The notes: generated by a model not told the origin, from the letters alone. Counted from the stretch's first letter, positions 52,376 to 62,183 are shown. The stretch: 64,000 bases of DNA from Sphingosinicella sp942492965 (GCA_942492965.1 OW818656.1:682001-746000), one strand, 5' to 3'. Numbers and translations are program-made.

Positions 52376-54147
52376 AGCGCTGCTCCGAGATGCTCCGGCT
52401 CATGCGCGTCGCGCCAGGTTTCGAATTCGGCGAGCGGGATCGGCTTCGAAATCCAGTAGCCCTGCAGGATTTCACAGCCGATGACGCTGAGGATATCGGC
52501 CTGAATCTCGCTTTCGACGCCTTCGGCGACGCACTCATAGCCGAGCCCGCCGGCAAGGCTGACGATCGCCTGAATGATCGTGCGCGAATCCGCGCTGGTC
52601 GCGACATCCTTCACGAGCGAGCGATCGATCTTAAGACGATCGATCGGCAGATCCTTGAGGCGCGCGAGATTCGAATAGCCCGTGCCGAAATCGTCGATGG
52701 CGATGCTGATGCCGAGCGCGCGCACCTCGGCGAGGCGGTCGACGATCACCGGATCGGACGACATCACGGTCGATTCGGTGATCTCAATTTCCAGCATTTC
52801 GGGCGGCGCGGACGAGGCTTCGATGCACGCGCGGACATGCCGCACGAAATCGGTGCGCTCCACCTGCTGCGGCGAGACATTGACGCTGAGCTTGAGCTTG
52901 TCGCCGCGGGCGTGCCATTCGCCGACGATCCGCGCGGCTTCCGCGATCACCCAGCGGCCCACATCGACGATGAGGCCGCTGTCTTCGGCGATATCGATGA
53001 ACGAAGCAGGCGCGCGCAGCGTCTTGTCCGGGTGGCGCCAGCGGATGAGCGCCTCCGCCGAGACGAGCTCGCCGCTTTCCGCATTGATCTGCGGCTGCAT
53101 GTGCAGTTCGAACTGCCCGCCCGCGATCGCCGCGCGCAGCATCGATTCGAGCTGCAGCCGGTCCCGCACGCGCTCGTGCATCGCGGCTTCGAACAGGTGA
53201 TACTGATTCCGCCCGCTGTCTTTCGCATAATACATCGCGGTGTCGGCGTTGCGGGTAAGCGTTTCGTAGGTATCGCCGTCGTCGGGCGCGATGCAGATGC
53301 CGATGCTGGCGCCGATCACGATCGATTGGCCCGCGAACTCGAACGGCTCCTGCATGGCGCGCAGGATCTGCCGCGCGAGCTTGGTGGCATCGGCAGGCCC
53401 CGCCGCATCGGGGAGGAGGACGGTGAATTCGTCGCCGGCAAGCCGCGCCAGCACAGCCTCGCCGCAGCCCGGGCCGCGACGGTTCGATTCGGCGGAAAGC
53501 AGCACGCGCATCCGCGCCGCGAACATCGCCAGCAGCACATCGCCCTGCGCGTGGCCAAGGCTGTCGTTCACCGACTTGAAGCGATCAAGATCGATGAACA
53601 GGATCGCGCTCTTCGCGCCTTCGCGGCGCGCCATGCTGCGCAGGTGGCGCTCCACAGTGCGGCGGAAGCTGAGGCGATTGGGAAGATCGGTGACGGGGTC
53701 CTGCAGCGCGGTCTGCTGGATCGTGTCGATATTGGTCTGGATGCGCTTCTTGAACAGCTCGATCGCCGCCGTCAGCTTGGGGAGCGTGCGGCGCACGGTG
53801 CGCGGGATCGGCGGCGGAACGTCGCCGTCGCGGCGCGGGCGCACGAAATCGGTGATCTTCTCGACCGCGATCACGACCGGCGCCATCGTATAATGCACCG
53901 CCGCGAAGACTACCGCGGCACTGGCGATCACGACACCGGCGAGAACGAGGAGCGAACCCGCCGACGGCAGGCTCGGCGGCCAGCCAAGGCTGTAGGCGAA
54001 CACAAGCAAGGCGATCACGGCAGAGGCCGCGCCGGCATAGACAAGCGAACGGATGCGCAGCTGTGTTTCGAACAATCCGAATACTCCGTGCCCCCGCGCG
54101 GACCGGTGCGCGAGGCTCAGGAGACACTCGCAGGATAAGGTAAACAT
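52372..54147 (-). CDS. Membrane GGDEF-EAL bifunctional c-di-GMP protein
   Basis: This 591-residue protein has two membrane helices near its N-terminus (LVYAGAASAVIALLVFAYSL and LLVLAGVVIASAAVVFAAV). A GGDEF domain follows with the variant AGDEF at 237-241 and no inhibitory RxxD site at the usual spacing. Then comes an EAL domain with EAL at 365-367 (SAEALIRW) and the metal-binding DDFGTGYSN. Both domains look catalytically competent, so it could make or break c-di-GMP. It is the first gene of an operon with a histidine kinase and response regulator. The start at 54147 is uncertain, as the N-terminal extension is unusual and a TTG at about 54078 is an alternative. Confidence 0.92.
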
Positions 54148-54170
54148 TCTCTAAGCCACGCCGCCCGAAC

Positions 54171-54201
54171 GAAAAGGGGCGGCCCCAAAAGGACCGCCCC
54201 T
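54171..54201 (-). terminator. Terminator after the PuuD-like gene
   Basis: On the minus strand a stem of AGGGGCGG and CCGCCCCT closes around an 11-nt loop and is followed by TTTTC. It ends the transcript of the PuuD-like gene and insulates the GGDEF-EAL operon, whose start lies 24 bp further on. Confidence 0.75.
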
Positions 54202-54232
54202 GTCTTACATGGCCTTGCGCCGCGTGCCTGGC

Positions 54233-54817
54233 TCAGACCGGCCAGGATTGGTAGGCCGCCATCGCATAGAGCATCGGGATCGAAAGCAGCGTGTTGATGC
54301 GACTGGTCAGCATCGCGACGCGCGCGGCCTTCGCCTTTGCTGCGTCTTCCGCCGGCACGATGCCCAGCGCCTTCTTCTGGTTCGGCCAGATGATGAACCA
54401 GACGTTGAATGCCATGATAAGCGCCAGCCACATGCCGATGCCAATCAGCTGAAACGACGGTTGCAGCGTCAGCGCCTCGACGAGGTAGCCGAGATGACCG
54501 GCGAGCAGCAGGCCGAACAGCACGGTGAACGCCGCGGCCCAGCGGAAGAAGAACAGCGCCTTGGGGGCGATGTGCTTGCTCACGGCAGGCTTCAGTTCGG
54601 CCGGAATCGCCGGCATCGTCGGGATCTGGACGAAATTGAAGTAGTAGAGCAGCCCGATCCAGGTGATGCCCGCGAACACGTGCAGCCAGCGCAGCACGGT
54701 CTGCCCGAAAAGCACGCCGTTGGCGGCGAAATCGCCGTGCAGCCCGAAGATCAGGGCGATCGCGAGGACCAGCCCCAGACCCAGCGTAAGATGCAGATTT
54801 TCAAGAATTTTGCCCAT
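54233..54817 (-). CDS. PuuD-like membrane protein (urate hydroxylase membrane domain)
   Basis: This 194-residue protein has five or six membrane helices, seen in LGLGLVLAIALIFGLHG, FAGITWIGLLYYFNFVQIP and FRWAAAFTVLFGLLLAGHLGYL. It resembles the membrane domain of PuuD-type urate hydroxylases (DUF989), which continue into a cytochrome c domain. That C-terminal cytochrome is absent here, so the protein is shorter than characterised PuuD, and no purine genes are nearby. A direct role in urate oxidation is therefore doubtful; a quinone- or heme-linked membrane subunit is possible. A terminator follows it. Confidence 0.75.
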   Translation of the reverse strand: MGKILENLHLTLGLGLVLAIALIFGLHGDFAANGVLFGQTVLRWLHVFAGITWIGLLYYFNFVQIPTMPAIPAELKPAVSKHIAPKALFFFRWAAAFTVLFGLLLAGHLGYLVEALTLQPSFQLIGIGMWLALIMAFNVWFIIWPNQKKALGIVPAEDAAKAKAARVAMLTSRINTLLSIPMLYAMAAYQSWPV

Positions 54818-55015
54818 CAGCAGTTCCCCCGCGGCGTTCCCTGTTTCGACCCTGATGCGCGCCGCGATCGCAGCAGAGGTCCGTCCCACAGTGTGATTGA
54901 GAAACATAACTACGCTGAAATTGTTGAAGGTAGAAGCGTTCAGGTGATGATAAACGGCATTTCCGGCAACAACTGGCCGAACGGACGGGGTGCCGCTGAT
55001 CCGAAAGGAAGACTG

Positions 55016-55399
55016 ATGATCCTGCTCCATGCCGCGCTCCTGATGGCCGCGCAGGTGCTGCAGCCCGTGACCGTGCCGGAACCGACACCTGCCGCCCCGC
55101 TCCCGGCCATCGATGAAACCGCCGCGCCCGACGATGCCGCCGCGATCAGCGCCCGCAAGCGGCTGAACGCGGAGGCGAAGGCGCGCACGGATGCCAGCGA
55201 TGCGGGATATGCCGCCGCGCAGGCTGCGTATCAGGCGCAGATGCGCGAGCATCAGGCCGCGATCGCGCGCACGGCACAGGCGCAGGCGGAGTACGAGGCC
55301 GCGCGGGCCGCCTATGATCAGCGTCAGCGCGAAATCGCCGACTGGCAGGCCTGCGTGAAGGGCGACAAGGCGCACTGCCCGCCGAAGCCCCAAAAATAG
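55016..55399 (+). CDS. Small secreted alanine/glutamine-rich coiled-coil protein
   Basis: This 127-residue protein starts with a signal-peptide-like MILLHAALLMAAQVLQPV. A proline/alanine linker follows (VPEPTPAAPLPAIDE), then a long helical segment with a coiled-coil pattern (YAAAQAAYQAQMREHQAAIA, QAQAEYEAARAAYDQRQREIA) and a short tail with two cysteines (WQACVKGDKAHCPPKPQK). The start at 55016 is chosen for the AAGGAAG ribosome site 5-6 bp upstream. I recognise no family. The 198-bp gap upstream shows no other gene; it holds the divergent promoters for this gene and the PuuD-like gene. Confidence 0.6.
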   Translation: MILLHAALLMAAQVLQPVTVPEPTPAAPLPAIDETAAPDDAAAISARKRLNAEAKARTDASDAGYAAAQAAYQAQMREHQAAIARTAQAQAEYEAARAAYDQRQREIADWQACVKGDKAHCPPKPQK

Positions 55400-55459
55400 C
55401 CGCCCTCGCACTTCGCGCGGATTGACAGTACCGGCCGCGTCTCGGCAAGCAGCGAGGCC

Positions 55460-56332
55460 ATGCGCCCGTCCACCGCCCCGCCGATGCTGCTCGCCTTTCT
55501 GGCCATCGCGCTGCTGTGCGCCATGGACGGTGCGATCAAGCTCGGCGCGCAGACGCATACCATCATCACCGTCACCTTCATGCGCTATCTCGCGGGCACG
55601 CTCATCGCGCTGCCGCTGCTGCGCCTCGGCAAGGTCGCGTTTTCGCGCGAGACCTTGCAGGGCCATGCCGTGCGCGGGCTCGTGATCGCAGGCGCGGCAT
55701 ACCTGTTCTTCTATGGGCTCTGGGCGATCCCGATCGCCGAGGCGATTGCGATCTCCTTCATCGCGCCCTTGCTGGTGCCGCTCATCGCCCGCGTCCTGCT
55801 CGGCGAGCGGATGCGCGCGATCAACGTGGCGGCCTGCCTCGTGGGATTCGGGGGCGTTCTGGTGACGGTAACAGGCCATGTTCCGGTGCCGATACCCAAC
55901 CGCACCGAAGGGGTCGCAGCCGTGTTCGTGTCGGCAGTGCTCTACGCGCTCTCCGTCGTTCTGCTCAGGCAGCGGGCGACGCGCGACGATCCGCAGGTCA
56001 TCAGCGTCCTCGCCGCCGCCTTTCCGGCGCTCTACACGGCACCCTTCGCGCTGTTCGCAGCGCCGCTCCCTGCCCCCGGCGCGCTCCCGCTGTTCGCGCT
56101 GATGGGCGCGCTCGGCACCGGCGGCACCCTGCTCCTCGCCTTTGCCTATGCGCGCGCCGAAGCGCAGAAACTGGTGGTCCTCGAATATACGGCGCTCGGC
56201 TGGGGGGCTCTGTTCGGCTGGTGGCTGTTCGATGAGGCCGTGCGCCCGCAGGTCGTGCTCGGCGGTGCGATCGTGGCGGGCGCCTGCCTGATGACGGCGT
56301 GGTCGGGCCGGCGGAAGGTGATCGCCACATGA
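55460..56332 (+). CDS. EamA-family drug/metabolite transporter
   Basis: This 290-residue membrane protein has ten predicted helices in two EamA repeats, for example LLAFLAIALLCAMDGAIKLG and FMRYLAGTLIALPLLRLGKV in the first, and VSAVLYALSVVLLRQRA and GGTLLLAFAYARAEAQ in the second. It belongs to the DMT superfamily of metabolite exporters; the substrate is unknown. The stop overlaps the MFS transporter start (ATGA), so the two are probably co-expressed. Confidence 0.9.
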   Translation: MRPSTAPPMLLAFLAIALLCAMDGAIKLGAQTHTIITVTFMRYLAGTLIALPLLRLGKVAFSRETLQGHAVRGLVIAGAAYLFFYGLWAIPIAEAIAISFIAPLLVPLIARVLLGERMRAINVAACLVGFGGVLVTVTGHVPVPIPNRTEGVAAVFVSAVLYALSVVLLRQRATRDDPQVISVLAAAFPALYTAPFALFAAPLPAPGALPLFALMGALGTGGTLLLAFAYARAEAQKLVVLEYTALGWGALFGWWLFDEAVRPQVVLGGAIVAGACLMTAWSGRRKVIAT

Positions 56333-57627
56333 ACCCGGCGGGCGGCCTTCGCAGCGATTTCGCGCTGCTGTTCCTCGTGCTGTTCGTGGTCGCCGCAGGC
56401 AACACCGCGCTGCAATCGGTGCTACCCACCATCGGGCGCGAACTCGGCATCCCCGACCTGCTGGTTGCGACGATCTTCTCGTTTTCGGCACTGATGTGGA
56501 CCTTCGCCGCGCCGCGATGGGCGGATGCTTCGGACCGCTATGGCCGCAAGGCACTGATTTTGCTGGGGCTCGGCGGCTATTTCGTCTCCAAGCTGATCTG
56601 CGCGTTCGTGATCCTCGCCGGGCTCAAGCACCTGATCGCGCCGATCGCCGTGTTCATCATCTTCGCCGCGGCGCGTTCGCTGTTCGGCCTGTTCGGTTCG
56701 GCGTCCAATCCGGCGGCGCAGGCCTATGTCGCCTCGCGGACCACGCCCTCGGAGCGTACACGCGCGCTTTCCGTGCTGGCCTCCGCATTCGGGCTGGGCA
56801 CGATCGTGGGACCGGCGGTGGCGCCTTTTTTCGTGCTGCCGGTCGTTACGCTTTCGGGGCCAATGTTCGCCTTCGCGGCGTTCGCGCTGATCACGCTCAT
56901 CATCGTCTCCCGCCGCCTTCCCGCCGATGCGCCGAGCGCAGGCGAGGAACGGCCGATCGCCAACCTCGAGCCGACCGTCGCGACCGGCCCGCGCAGCACC
57001 CACGGCGCGCGGACACGGACGCACCGCGGCTTGTCGTGGCGCGATCCGCGCATCCTGCCGTTTTCGATCTACGGGCTCGCGATCGGCAACGCGCAGGCGG
57101 CGAGCGGCCAGTCGCTCGGCTTCTTCATCATCGACCGGCTCGGTCTGCCGCCCATCGAGGCGCAGACCTTCATCGGCATCACGCTGATGGCCGCCGCCGC
57201 CGCGACGCTGCTCGCGCAGTGGGCGCTGATCCCGATGTTCCACCTTGGGCCGAAGCTGCTGCTGCGCTGGGGTGCGGGGCTTGGGGCTGTCGGATCGATC
57301 CTGCTCGCGGCCTCGACCGATTTCTACGGAATCGTGCTGTCGTTCGCGATCGCATCGCTCGGCTACGGCTTCGCGCGGCCGGGGTTCAGCGCGGGCGCTT
57401 CACTCGCCGTGGGCCTCGAAGATCAGGGCGGCGCGGCGGGCGCGATCACGGCCGTGAACGGCGCGTCGTTCATCATCGCGCCCACGATCGGCATCGCACT
57501 CTATCAGGTCTGGCAGCCGCTCCCCTACCTGCTGAGTGCGGTGCTGCTGCTCGCGATGCTGCTCTATTCGCTGAAGAATCCGCTGCTGGGCTCAGACCTC
57601 GACCGCGATGAGGTTCAGACGCAGTAG
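56329..57627 (+). CDS. MFS transporter
   Basis: This 432-residue transporter has 12 predicted helices and the MFS signature between helices 2 and 3 as RWADASDRYGRKALILLG. Motif C-like SVLASAFGLGTIVGPAVAPFF in helix 5 is typical of drug/H+ antiporters. The central loop is hydrophilic (about residues 200-240). The substrate is unknown. Two transporters in a coupled pair (EamA then MFS) may export related compounds. The 3' end overlaps the convergent HMG-CoA lyase gene by 13 bp. Confidence 0.9.
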   Translation: MNPAGGLRSDFALLFLVLFVVAAGNTALQSVLPTIGRELGIPDLLVATIFSFSALMWTFAAPRWADASDRYGRKALILLGLGGYFVSKLICAFVILAGLKHLIAPIAVFIIFAAARSLFGLFGSASNPAAQAYVASRTTPSERTRALSVLASAFGLGTIVGPAVAPFFVLPVVTLSGPMFAFAAFALITLIIVSRRLPADAPSAGEERPIANLEPTVATGPRSTHGARTRTHRGLSWRDPRILPFSIYGLAIGNAQAASGQSLGFFIIDRLGLPPIEAQTFIGITLMAAAAATLLAQWALIPMFHLGPKLLLRWGAGLGAVGSILLAASTDFYGIVLSFAIASLGYGFARPGFSAGASLAVGLEDQGGAAGAITAVNGASFIIAPTIGIALYQVWQPLPYLLSAVLLLAMLLYSLKNPLLGSDLDRDEVQTQ

Positions 57628-58556
57628 TTGGCAGCAGGGTAAGCGCCAGGCGCCGGCCCCGCCTTCGCGACCATCGAGGGCAGCGGCCGCCCCATCACGG
57701 TTTCGAACCAATGGTTCACGGCGATCGCCGCCGCGAGGTCGATGCCGGTCGAGACGCCTGAGCCATCGAGCATGAACAGCAGGTCTTCGGTCGAGATATT
57801 GCCGGTCGCCTTCGGCGCGAACGGGCAGCCGCCGAGCCCGCCGAGCGAGGAATCGAGCACGTTCACGCCGGCCGCATAGGCTGCCCATGCGTTGGCGATG
57901 CCCGTGCCGCGCGTGTTGTGGAAGTGGGCGCGCAGACGCACGCTGTCTCCCACCGCGGCACGCACGCGGCCGAACAGGTCCGTCACCTGCGCGGGCACGC
58001 CGACGCCGATCGTGTCCGCGAGCGCGATCTCTTCCGCGCCCGCCTCGGCCATCGCCTCGGCGCAACGCACGACGGTTTCGGGCGGCACATAGCCTTCGAA
58101 CGGGCAACCGAAGGACGCCGAGATCGTGACCTGCGCGATAAGTCCGTTTTCGCGCGCGAGACGCAGCATCTCTCGGTTTTCGGCGATTCCCTGATCGATC
58201 GTCTGACCCTGGTTGCGCTCGCCGAATGTGTTCGAGGCGACGAGCACGCAGCCCGCCTCGTCGACGCCGCGCTTGTTGCCCTCGCGGCTTTCGATGGCGC
58301 GCAGCACGCCGCGTTTGTTGAGGCAAAGCCCGATGTAGGAGACATCGCGGCGGTCAGGCAGGCCCGCGATCACGGCTTCCGCATCCGCCATCTGCGGCAC
58401 GCGCTTGGGATTGACGAAGCTCGCGACTTCGAGGCGCCGCACGCCCGCATCGATCATGCGCGTGATGAGGCCGAGCTTGTCGGCAGTGGAAACGATCTCC
58501 GGCTCGTTCTGAAGGCCGTCGCGCGCGCCCACCTCCACGATCGTCACGTCCGCCAT
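57615..58556 (-). CDS. Hydroxymethylglutaryl-CoA lyase
   Basis: This 313-residue enzyme splits HMG-CoA into acetyl-CoA and acetoacetate, the last step of leucine degradation. It is a DRE-TIM barrel metallolyase with VTIVEVGARDGLQNEPEIVST, ADTIGVGVPAQV and HFHNTRGTGIANA as metal-site segments. The C-terminal GGLGGCPFAPKATGNISTED carries the catalytic cysteine. The first steps of leucine breakdown are not encoded in the window, but an acyl-CoA dehydrogenase lies 4 kb away. It is divergent from the monooxygenase gene. Confidence 0.93.
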   Translation of the reverse strand: MADVTIVEVGARDGLQNEPEIVSTADKLGLITRMIDAGVRRLEVASFVNPKRVPQMADAEAVIAGLPDRRDVSYIGLCLNKRGVLRAIESREGNKRGVDEAGCVLVASNTFGERNQGQTIDQGIAENREMLRLARENGLIAQVTISASFGCPFEGYVPPETVVRCAEAMAEAGAEEIALADTIGVGVPAQVTDLFGRVRAAVGDSVRLRAHFHNTRGTGIANAWAAYAAGVNVLDSSLGGLGGCPFAPKATGNISTEDLLFMLDGSGVSTGIDLAAAIAVNHWFETVMGRPLPSMVAKAGPAPGAYPAANYCV

Positions 58557-58703
58557 GCCGTCTCTCCTGCAAATCGCTGCGTCCGACTTGGGCATTTCGG
58601 CGACAAGGTCAATCCCTCTCAAAACCGAGATGCTCTCAAGTTGGGGGGCCTGTACCGGCGAAGGTTTGGCGCAATGATGGAACAGCTCTGGGGAGAGACC
58701 GCC

Positions 58704-60569
58704 ATGACTAGAGGCCGAATCGAAGCCGCGCTCACCGAAGCGCACATCCCGTCGCTGATGTGTGCGCTCGTGCATCTGACCGGGGATGCGAGCCTGCTCG
58801 CCGAAAACCGGCCGACCTACGACTTCTTCGGCGACGGGCAAGGTAACCTGCCGCCCGCCCTGCAGGACACGGTGCGGCAGCGCGCGGCCGACGCGATCGG
58901 CGCGCACCTCTCAGGCACGCCCCTGCCCCCGCCGCCGGATGCCGCGACCGTGCGCCGCATGATGGATTTCATCGCCGGGGCTGACATCCCGAAGCACTAC
59001 GTGCCCTTCCTGATGGAGGAACTCGGCCTCGAAAGCGCCGATCCGAAGCGGCCCGAACCTGCGCCGGTGAAGAAGCGCGTCGCGATCGTCGGCGCCGGCA
59101 TGTCGGGACTTCTCGCCGCGATCCGCCTGCGGCAGGCCGGGCACGACGTGGTCGTCGTCGAGAAGAACACGGATGTCGGCGGCACGTGGCTCGAAAACAC
59201 CTACCCCGGCTGCCGCGTCGACAACCCAAGCCACCTCTATTCCTATTCCTTCGAGGCAAACCACCACTGGCCCGCGCACTATTCGACGCAGCCGACGCTG
59301 CTCACCTATTTCCGCGACATCGCCGACAAATACGACCTGCGCGCGCTGATCCGCTTCGGAACGAGCGTGGACGCCGCGGAATGGGACGAAGCCGCCGCGC
59401 TATGGCGCCTTACGCTCTCCGGGCAGCACGCAGGCAGCATCGAGGCCGATGCGCTCATCAGCGCGGTCGGGCAGCTCAACCAACCGCGCCTTCCCGACAT
59501 TCCCGGCGTCGGCACGTTCAAGGGGCCAGCGTTCCACAGTGCGCGCTGGCGGCATGACATTGATCTTAAAGGCAAGCGCGTCGCGGTGATCGGCACGGGC
59601 GCGAGCGCGTATCAGTTCGTGCCGGAGATCGCGGCGGAGGTGGGCAACCTCACGGTCTTCCAGCGTACGCCCCCGTGGGGCGGGCCGACACCCAACTACC
59701 ACGATCCCGTCACGGGCAATGTCCAGTGGCTGCTCGAAAACGTGCCCTTCTACGAGAAGTGGTACAGATTCTGGCTGTTCTGGATGATGACCGACGGCAT
59801 CCTGCCGTTCGTGAAGGCGGACGAAGCATGGAACGGCCCGCCGGGCACGATCGGTGCGATGAACCTCGAACTCCGAAATGCGCTGGTGCAGCAGATCGGA
59901 CTGCAGTGCGAGGGACGGCCCGACCTCTTTTCCGCGGTGATCCCGGACTACCCGATCGGCGGCAAGCGCAGCCTTCGCGACAATGGCGTGTGGATCGCCG
60001 CGCTGCGCCGCGACAACGTGCACCTCGAACAAACCCCGATCGCGCGCATCACCGAAACCGGCATCGCGACGGCGGACGGCAAAACCTGCGAATATGACGT
60101 GATCATCTACGGCACCGGCTTCAAGGCGAGCGATTTCCTGTCGACGTTCAAGGTTGTGGGCCGGGATGGGATCGAGCTCCACGAGCGCTGGCAGGGCGAC
60201 GCGCGCGCCTATCTCGGCATGACCGTGCCGGGCTTCCCGAACTTCTTCATGCTCTACGGGCCGAACACCAACATCGTCGTCAACGGCAGCATCATCTTCT
60301 TTTCGGAATGTTCGGTGCGCTACGTCGTTCGCGCGCTCGGGATGCTCGGCGAAGCGGGCGCGCGAACGCTCGACGTGCGCGAGGACGTGCACGACCTGTT
60401 CAATACCCGCGTCGACGCAGGGAACGCGCGGATGGCATGGGGCCAGCCGGGGGTTTCGAGCTGGTACAAGAATGCGACCGGCCGCGTCAGCCAGAACTGG
60501 CCGTTCGCGCTCGTCGACTACTGGGCGGCGACGTTGAAGCCGGATCCCTCAGACTACGAACTCGCCTGA
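58704..60569 (+). CDS. Baeyer-Villiger-type flavin monooxygenase (HAPMO-like)
   Basis: This 621-residue flavoprotein uses NADPH and O2 to insert oxygen next to a ketone. The FAD Rossmann motif GAGMSG is at about residues 130-135, the BVMO fingerprint FxGxxxHxxxW reads FKGPAFHSARW near 272-282, and the NADP motif VIGTGASAYQF follows. About 125 residues precede the FAD motif. This extension matches 4-hydroxyacetophenone monooxygenase (about 640 residues) rather than the shorter cyclohexanone enzymes. GGGGAGAGA precedes ATG 58704; ATG 58674 is an alternative. The substrate is unknown. The 3' end overlaps the small membrane gene by 16 bp. Confidence 0.88.
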   Translation: MTRGRIEAALTEAHIPSLMCALVHLTGDASLLAENRPTYDFFGDGQGNLPPALQDTVRQRAADAIGAHLSGTPLPPPPDAATVRRMMDFIAGADIPKHYVPFLMEELGLESADPKRPEPAPVKKRVAIVGAGMSGLLAAIRLRQAGHDVVVVEKNTDVGGTWLENTYPGCRVDNPSHLYSYSFEANHHWPAHYSTQPTLLTYFRDIADKYDLRALIRFGTSVDAAEWDEAAALWRLTLSGQHAGSIEADALISAVGQLNQPRLPDIPGVGTFKGPAFHSARWRHDIDLKGKRVAVIGTGASAYQFVPEIAAEVGNLTVFQRTPPWGGPTPNYHDPVTGNVQWLLENVPFYEKWYRFWLFWMMTDGILPFVKADEAWNGPPGTIGAMNLELRNALVQQIGLQCEGRPDLFSAVIPDYPIGGKRSLRDNGVWIAALRRDNVHLEQTPIARITETGIATADGKTCEYDVIIYGTGFKASDFLSTFKVVGRDGIELHERWQGDARAYLGMTVPGFPNFFMLYGPNTNIVVNGSIIFFSECSVRYVVRALGMLGEAGARTLDVREDVHDLFNTRVDAGNARMAWGQPGVSSWYKNATGRVSQNWPFALVDYWAATLKPDPSDYELA

Positions 60570-60844
60570 CCGTGCACAGAAACAACGGCGTCATTGGCTT
60601 CGCCTGAAGCGGTAAAGCTCCAGATCGCGACGCTGGCGATCCAGCCGACGTTGAAGGCGATGAGCGCGGCAATCACCAGGCCACGCGATTGCGGCGGCGT
60701 TTGGGAGGTTTTCGGCCCCGGTACCAGATGACGGCTCGGCAACAGGCGCGCGAGCGCACGGAAGTGGATGAGCAGATAGACGCCTGCCGCGAACGTGACG
60801 AGGATCGCGGCGAGGAGCGCCAGGGGAAAGACTTCGAGCGGCAC
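60554..60844 (-). CDS. Small two-helix membrane protein of unknown function
   Basis: This 96-residue protein has two hydrophobic helices (VFPLALLAAILVTFAAGVYLLIHF-like, cut short here, and GLVIAALIAFNVGWIASVAIW) joined by a basic, proline-rich loop. The GTG start at 60844 is supported by AAGGAGAAG 7 bp upstream. I recognise no family. It is 62 bp downstream of the SDR gene on the same strand, so it may be the last gene of that group. The 3' end overlaps the convergent monooxygenase gene. Confidence 0.6.
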   Translation of the reverse strand: MPLEVFPLALLAAILVTFAAGVYLLIHFRALARLLPSRHLVPGPKTSQTPPQSRGLVIAALIAFNVGWIASVAIWSFTASGEANDAVVSVHGQASS

Positions 60845-60905
60845 GGGACTTCTCCTTCGCGGCGCCCCCACGCTGAAACGAACGCGCGGCCCGAAGGTTC
60901 AGTCC

Positions 60906-61679
60906 CTACAGCGACTGGCCGTCGTCGAGCGTAAAGCTGGAGCCGGTGACTGCCGCGCTTGCGTCCGAGGCGAGGTAGAGCAGCATCGCGTCGAGGCTGT
61001 CCTCCGCCATCAGGCGGCGACGGTGGAACTTGGCGATTTGCTTCTGCCCGGCTTCTGTGTCGAACCATTCGCTGTTGATCTCGGTGCGCGCATAGCCCGG
61101 ACAGATCGAATTGACGTTGATGCCCTGTCGCACCCAGTCGCGTGCGAGCACCTTGCCCATCTGCTGCACCGCCGCCTTCGAGGCAGAGTAAGCGGCCAGG
61201 CTAGGCTCTACTGTGTTGGCGGTGATCGACGAGATGATGACGATGCGGCCGTGCCCGCGTTCTCGCGAACCCGCCGCCATCAATCGCCGCGCGCCTTCGC
61301 GGACGGTGAGGAATACGCCGGTGAGATTGACGCCCATGAGACGATTGAAATCCTCGACAGAAAGCTCGGTCGCTGAGCCTTCGACGTTCATGCCGGCGTT
61401 AGCGATGATACTGTCGGGCGTGCCGAACGCGCCCTCGATGCGGTCGTAGGCGGCGATCACAGAAGCCTCGTTCGAGACATCCATCTCCACCGCGAGCGCT
61501 TCACCGCCCGCACCCGCGATCTCGGCGGCAAGAGCGCTCAGCATATCGACGCGCCGCGCGCCGAGCGCGACCTTGGCGCCGCTTGCCGCGAGCTGCCGTG
61601 CGAACCGGGCCCCGAAGCCTGAAGACGCGCCGGTCACCAGCGCGACGCGCCCCGAAAGATCGAACGAGAAACCCGCCAT
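60906..61679 (-). CDS. Short-chain dehydrogenase/reductase
   Basis: This 257-residue NAD(P)-dependent oxidoreductase has the classical SDR motifs: TGASSGFGARFARQLAASG for cofactor binding, NAG in IIANAGMNVEG, and the catalytic Ser with YSASK in VEPSLAAYSASKAAVQQMGK. ICPGYARTEI follows, as in 3-oxoacyl-ACP-reductase-like members. The substrate is unknown. The start at 61679 is spaced 7 bp from AGGGG. It lies 10 bp after the flavodoxin-like gene, in an operon with that gene and the acyl-CoA dehydrogenase. Confidence 0.92.
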   Translation of the reverse strand: MAGFSFDLSGRVALVTGASSGFGARFARQLAASGAKVALGARRVDMLSALAAEIAGAGGEALAVEMDVSNEASVIAAYDRIEGAFGTPDSIIANAGMNVEGSATELSVEDFNRLMGVNLTGVFLTVREGARRLMAAGSRERGHGRIVIISSITANTVEPSLAAYSASKAAVQQMGKVLARDWVRQGINVNSICPGYARTEINSEWFDTEAGQKQIAKFHRRRLMAEDSLDAMLLYLASDASAAVTGSSFTLDDGQSL

Positions 61680-61688
61680 CACCATCCC

Positions 61689-62183
61689 CTACACTATGCC
61701 CATCGCAAGGCCCGCCGCCAGCGCATGGCCCATATCCCGGCACGCCTCAAGATCGTCCGAACCTATCACCTTTGGCGCGAGGATCGCTTCGGGCGTGTCG
61801 GCATGAGTCAGCACGATGCGCGGATCGGCGGCGGGTTTCAGCCGCCAGCCGGTTGCGATCCGTTCGATCTGGCGTGTGGCGTTCGCCCCGTCCGTGCCTG
61901 CGCAGACGAGCGCTACGTAGGGCCGCCCCTCGATCCGGCCGAGCACCGGATAGTAGCAGCGGTCGAAGAAAGCCTTCATCGCGCCCGCGATCGCGGCGAG
62001 GTTTTCCGGGCACGCGAAGATGTAACCATCCGCCGCGAGCAGGTCGTCGGGGCTGGCCTCGGGGGCCGGTTTCAGTACGACCGCCACGTTCTCCTCCCGG
62101 CGCGCGCCCTCCGCCGCCGCCTCGGCCATCTGGCGTGTGCCGCCGGTCATCGAATGCCAAACGATGAGGAGCCTCTTCGTCAT
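61689..62183 (-). CDS. Flavodoxin-like / NAD(P)H:quinone-oxidoreductase-type protein
   Basis: This 164-residue protein has the flavodoxin fold. The phosphate-binding loop of FMN is LIVWHSMTGGTRQMAEAAAEGA, and ADGYIFACPENLAAIAGAMKAFFDRCYY matches the second flavin-contact loop of WrbA/FldP-type flavoproteins. It may pass electrons to a partner in the operon. The genes on both sides, an acyl-CoA dehydrogenase (adjacent with no gap) and an SDR, point to a fatty acid or ketone oxidation pathway. Confidence 0.82.
   Translation of the reverse strand: MTKRLLIVWHSMTGGTRQMAEAAAEGARREENVAVVLKPAPEASPDDLLAADGYIFACPENLAAIAGAMKAFFDRCYYPVLGRIEGRPYVALVCAGTDGANATRQIERIATGWRLKPAADPRIVLTHADTPEAILAPKVIGSDDLEACRDMGHALAAGLAMGIV

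Noticed and set aside
54233..56554. A 773-codon minus-strand frame ending in the PuuD-like protein
   Set aside because: The family match begins at ATG 54817. Everything upstream is antisense to the small secreted protein and EamA transporter genes.
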